Shown one piece after another: positions 61,236 through 64,000 of a stretch of 64,000 nucleotides of DNA (position 1 is its first letter; each line of letters opens with the position of its first letter). Under the pieces are notes generated by a model, which was not told where the DNA came from, did no database searches, and worked only from the letters and a program-made list of their open reading frames with translations. The translations under genes and the position numbers were made by a program. This DNA comes from an uncultured Lachnospiraceae bacterium (GTDB taxonomy: Bacteria; Bacillota; Clostridia; Lachnospirales; Lachnospiraceae), in NCBI GenBank assembly GCA_947626775.1, contig CANQTL010000014.1, positions 1-64,000 of the forward strand, in the 5' to 3' direction.

Positions 61236-61279
61236 GCATTCGCCAAATTGACAGGCAGAGAGGAAAAGGAGAGAAGAAT

Positions 61280-63370
61280 ATGTACAAGACTTACACGATG
61301 GAGCTTGCCGGGCGCACTCTCAGGGTGGACATCGGCAGAGTGGGCAAACAGGCGAACGGTTGCGCGTTTATGCAGTATGGAGAGACGACGGTTTTAAGCA
61401 CGGCCACGGCGTCGGACAAACCGAGAGAGGGAATCGACTTCTTCCCGTGCAGCGTAGAATATGAGGAGAAACTGTATTCCGTCGGCAAGATTCCCGGCGG
61501 TTTCAATAAGAGGGAGGGCAAGCCGTCCGAGAACGCGATTCTCACGAGCCGCGTGATCGACAGGCCGATGCGCCCGCTGTTCCCTAAGGATTACCGCAAC
61601 GACGTCACCCTGAACAACATGGTGATGAGCGTCGATCCCGCGTGCCGTCCGGAGCTGGTAGCCATGATCGGCACGGCGATCGCGACATGCATTTCCGATA
61701 TCCCGTTCGACGGGCCCTGCGCCATGACGCAGATGGGTTTGGTGGACGGCGAACTGATCGTCAATCCCTCGCAGGAGCAGTGGGATCACGGCGATCTGCA
61801 GATGACCGTCGCCTCCACGGCGCAGAAGGTTATCATGATCGAAGCCGGCGCCAACGAGGTGCCCGAGGCCAAGGTGCTGGAGGCGATCTACAAGGCGCAC
61901 GACGTCAACCAGACGATTATCGCTTTTATCAACAATATTGTGGCGGAGGTAGGCAAGCCGAAACACGAATACGAGAGCTGCGCGATTCCGGAGCAGATGT
62001 TTGAGGATATCAGAAAGATCGTGCCGCCGGAGGAGATGGAGACGGCGGTATTCACCGACGAGAAACAGGTGCGCGAGGAGAATATCCGGAAGATCACCGA
62101 GAGGCTGGAAGAGGCTTTCGCCGAGAACGAAGAATATCTGGCCGTTCTGGGCGAGGCTGTGTACCAGTATCAGAAGAAGACGGTGCGCAAGATGATTCTG
62201 AAGGATCACAAGCGTCCGGACGGCAGGGCGCTGGATCAGATCAGACCGCTGGCCGCAGAGGTGGACATCATTCCCAGAGTGCACGGTTCGGCCATGTTCA
62301 CGCGCGGTCAGACGCAGATCTGCAACGTGTGTACGCTGGCGCCCCTGTCCGAGATGCAGAGGGTAGACGGCTTGGACGAGAACATCACAAACAAGAGATA
62401 TATGCATCACTATAACTTCCCCTCCTACTCCGTGGGAGAGACGAAGGTGAGCCGCGGACCGGGACGAAGGGAGATCGGCCACGGCGCGCTGGCGGAGAGA
62501 GCGCTGATTCCGGTGCTGCCCTCCGAGGAGGAGTTCCCCTATGCGATCCGTACCGTATCGGAGACTTTCGAGTCCAACGGTTCCACCTCGATGGCTTCCA
62601 CCTGTGCGTCCTGCATGTCCCTCATGGCGGCGGGCGTGCCGATCAAGAAGATGGTCGCGGGTATCTCCTGCGGTCTTGTGACGGGCGAGACGGACGACGA
62701 TTTCGTGCTCTTGACGGATATTCAGGGGTTGGAAGATTTCTTCGGCGATATGGATTTCAAGGTGACGGGCACGCACGACGGCATCACGGCGATCCAGATG
62801 GATATCAAGATCCACGGACTGACGAGGCCGATCGTGGAGGGCGCCATCGCGAGATGCCGCGAGGCGAGAGAGTTTATCATGGAGAACTGCATGAAGCCTG
62901 CCATCGCAGAGCCCCGCAAGGAAGTCGGCCCTTACGCGCCTAAGATCATTTCCATTCAGATTGATCCCGAGAAGATCGGCGACGTGGTGGGACAGCGCGG
63001 CAAGACGATCAATGAGATCATCGCCCGCACCGGCGTGAAGATTGACATTACGGACGACGGACAGGTATCTGTCTGCGGCACGGAGCAGGCGATGATGGAT
63101 AAAGCCGTCGACATGATCAAGACGATCGTCACGGATTTTGAGGAAGGACAGATCTTCCAGGGAACGGTGGTCAGCATCAAGGAGTTCGGCGCGTTTATCG
63201 AGTTCGCTCCGGGTAAGGAAGGCATGGTGCATATCTCCAAGATCGCCAAGGAGCGTATCAACCGCGTGGAGGATGTGCTGACGCTGGGCGACAAGGTGAC
63301 GGTAGTGTGCCTCGGCAAGGATAAGATGGGAAGAATCAGCTTCTCCATGAAGGACGTAGCTCAGGTTTAA
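61280..63370 (+). CDS. pnp: Polyribonucleotide nucleotidyltransferase (PNPase)
   Basis: This 696-residue protein is PNPase, the phosphorolytic 3'-5' exoribonuclease. Two RNase PH domains (about 1-215 and 305-540) flank a helical domain, followed by KH (IGDVVGQRGKTINEI) and S1 (GTVVSIKEFGAFIEF) RNA-binding domains. Family motifs GGFNKREGKPSE, RVIDRPMRPLFP and SRGPGRREIGHGALAERAL are intact. GGAGAGAAGAAT precedes the ATG at 61280; the open frame upstream runs through the terminator and repeat. Confidence 0.98.
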   Translation: MYKTYTMELAGRTLRVDIGRVGKQANGCAFMQYGETTVLSTATASDKPREGIDFFPCSVEYEEKLYSVGKIPGGFNKREGKPSENAILTSRVIDRPMRPLFPKDYRNDVTLNNMVMSVDPACRPELVAMIGTAIATCISDIPFDGPCAMTQMGLVDGELIVNPSQEQWDHGDLQMTVASTAQKVIMIEAGANEVPEAKVLEAIYKAHDVNQTIIAFINNIVAEVGKPKHEYESCAIPEQMFEDIRKIVPPEEMETAVFTDEKQVREENIRKITERLEEAFAENEEYLAVLGEAVYQYQKKTVRKMILKDHKRPDGRALDQIRPLAAEVDIIPRVHGSAMFTRGQTQICNVCTLAPLSEMQRVDGLDENITNKRYMHHYNFPSYSVGETKVSRGPGRREIGHGALAERALIPVLPSEEEFPYAIRTVSETFESNGSTSMASTCASCMSLMAAGVPIKKMVAGISCGLVTGETDDDFVLLTDIQGLEDFFGDMDFKVTGTHDGITAIQMDIKIHGLTRPIVEGAIARCREAREFIMENCMKPAIAEPRKEVGPYAPKIISIQIDPEKIGDVVGQRGKTINEIIARTGVKIDITDDGQVSVCGTEQAMMDKAVDMIKTIVTDFEEGQIFQGTVVSIKEFGAFIEFAPGKEGMVHISKIAKERINRVEDVLTLGDKVTVVCLGKDKMGRISFSMKDVAQV

Positions 63371-63414
63371 AGACATACGGCGGCATGACAGAATGAGCAG
63401 GGTGATGGAATGAA

Positions 63415-64000
63415 ATGAGAAAACAGACGATCTTGATTGTTGACGATGTGGATATCAACAGGGAAATTCTATGTGAGATGTTTCAGGAGTACGATACGGT
63501 GCAGGCGTCGAACGGGAAGGAGGCCGTCGATATCATCGAGGCCGATCCCGACGCGATCTCCGTAGTGCTTTTGGACATCGTGATGCCCGTTATGGACGGC
63601 GTCGCGGTGCTGGAGGAGATGAAGAAGCGGGGCTGGATCGACAGCATACCGGTGCTTCTGATCACGGGCGAGGCGACGACGGAGATTGAGCGCAAGGCAT
63701 ATCATCTCGGGGCGAGCGATATCATCAAGAAACCTTTCGACGCCTTTATCGTCAAGCAGCGAGCCAAGAACGTGATTGAGCTGTACTACAATAAGCGGCA
63801 CCTGGAGGATATGGTGGAGCTGCAGACGAAAGTTCTGCGCAAGCAGGCGGAAGAGCTGCAGAGTATGAACGATCGCATCATAGACGTCATGAGCAACGTG
63901 GTGGAGTTTCGTAATCTGGAGTCCGGCAACCATGTCAAGCGCGTCAAAACCTTTACGAATATTCTGGCGAAGTATGTGGCGAGAGAATACCCGGAGTACG
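63415..64000 (+). CDS. Response regulator with HD-GYP domain (partial, runs off the window)
   Basis: Only the first 195 residues are present. Residues 1-125 form a receiver domain with the acidic pair D10-D11, phosphoacceptor D54 (LLDIVMPVMDG) and lysine in IKKPFD. A coiled helix follows (about 130-160), and the window ends within sequence typical of the start of an HD-GYP domain (EFRNLESGNHVKRVKTF). If complete, it would be an RpfG-type c-di-GMP phosphodiesterase, a possible partner of the PilZ protein. The ribosome binding site (GGTGATGGAA) is modest. Confidence 0.8.
   Translation, partial: MRKQTILIVDDVDINREILCEMFQEYDTVQASNGKEAVDIIEADPDAISVVLLDIVMPVMDGVAVLEEMKKRGWIDSIPVLLITGEATTEIERKAYHLGASDIIKKPFDAFIVKQRAKNVIELYYNKRHLEDMVELQTKVLRKQAEELQSMNDRIIDVMSNVVEFRNLESGNHVKRVKTFTNILAKYVAREYPEY

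Noticed and set aside
61248..61253. TTGACA as the -35 of a pnp promoter
   Set aside because: No -10 element at 15-19 bases spacing; the match is probably chance.
1..64000. CRISPR arrays, rRNA genes, prophage or insertion sequences
   Set aside because: No regularly spaced repeats, rRNA segments, transposase, integrase or phage structural genes were seen; the only clustered repeats are those listed.

Overview
The window reads as one long plus-strand chromosomal segment of a motile, Gram-positive, G+C-rich member of the Clostridia, most likely a Lachnospiraceae relative (inferred from gene content and order, not from a database search). Evidence for a firmicute: PolC-type replicase, FliY/CheC/CheD chemotaxis, WalR/PhoP-like direct repeats, TTGACA/TATAAT-type promoters, AGGAGG ribosome binding sites, and a gene order that tracks the Bacillus subtilis fla/che-rpsB-tsf-pyrH-frr-uppS-cdsA-dxr-rseP-polC-rimP-nusA-ylxR-ylxQ-infB-rbfA-truB-ribF-rpsO-pnp series. 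Every gene I accept is on the plus strand; the long minus-strand ORFs are shadows.

Layout. 1-330 is A+T-richer with no recognisable gene. 331-945 is a HicA/HicB toxin-antitoxin pair with its own promoter. 993-24515 is a late flagellar and chemotaxis operon: flbD, motAB, fliL, fliM, fliY, cheY, fliOPQR, flhB, flhA, flhF, flhG, a PilZ protein, cheB, cheA, cheW, cheC, cheD, a small membrane protein, fliA, a FapA-like protein and three uncharacterised proteins, closed by a strong terminator at 24557-24583. The hook/basal-body genes that usually precede flbD (flgB to flgE) are not directly upstream; hicAB sits there instead. No cheR or chemoreceptor is present.

24565-38257 holds rpsB-tsf and then pyrH-frr-uppS-cdsA-dxr-rseP, interrupted at 26.5-32.9 kb by accessory genes: a 74-residue Gly-Gly-leader peptide gene containing a G9 tract, an odd phosphoribosyltransferase, an iron-complex-type ABC importer, a polysaccharide deacetylase and a bactofilin. 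38401-40066 is a PP2C phosphatase and Ser/Thr kinase pair. 40146-48851 carries ispG, polC, a cytidylate-kinase-like gene and a polar amino acid ABC importer, followed by tRNA-Glu(CUC). 49022-57558 is the rimP-nusA-ylxR-ylxQ-infB-rbfA-nrnA-truB-ribF operon with a terminator hairpin in its leader. The window ends with a Na/Pi-cotransporter-like gene, a secreted SH3/NlpC-P60 wall hydrolase behind a consensus promoter and a tandem response-regulator box, rpsO, pnp, and the beginning of a response regulator that appears to continue into an HD-GYP domain.

How it works together: the first third builds and steers the flagellum (export gate FliPQR/FlhAB, C-ring FliM/FliY, stator MotAB, number/placement control FlhF/FlhG, late-gene sigma factor FliA, receptor adaptation CheB/CheC/CheD, c-di-GMP input through PilZ). 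The remainder is translation, isoprenoid/lipid and RNA metabolism, with wall-related modules inserted at operon joints. The most unusual items are the Gly-Gly peptide with a possible phase-variable homopolymer, a 34-bp dispersed hairpin repeat found twice in opposite orientation, a promoter embedded inside a terminator hairpin (27060-27101), the rimP-nusA leader attenuator, and the tandem regulator box in front of the wall hydrolase.
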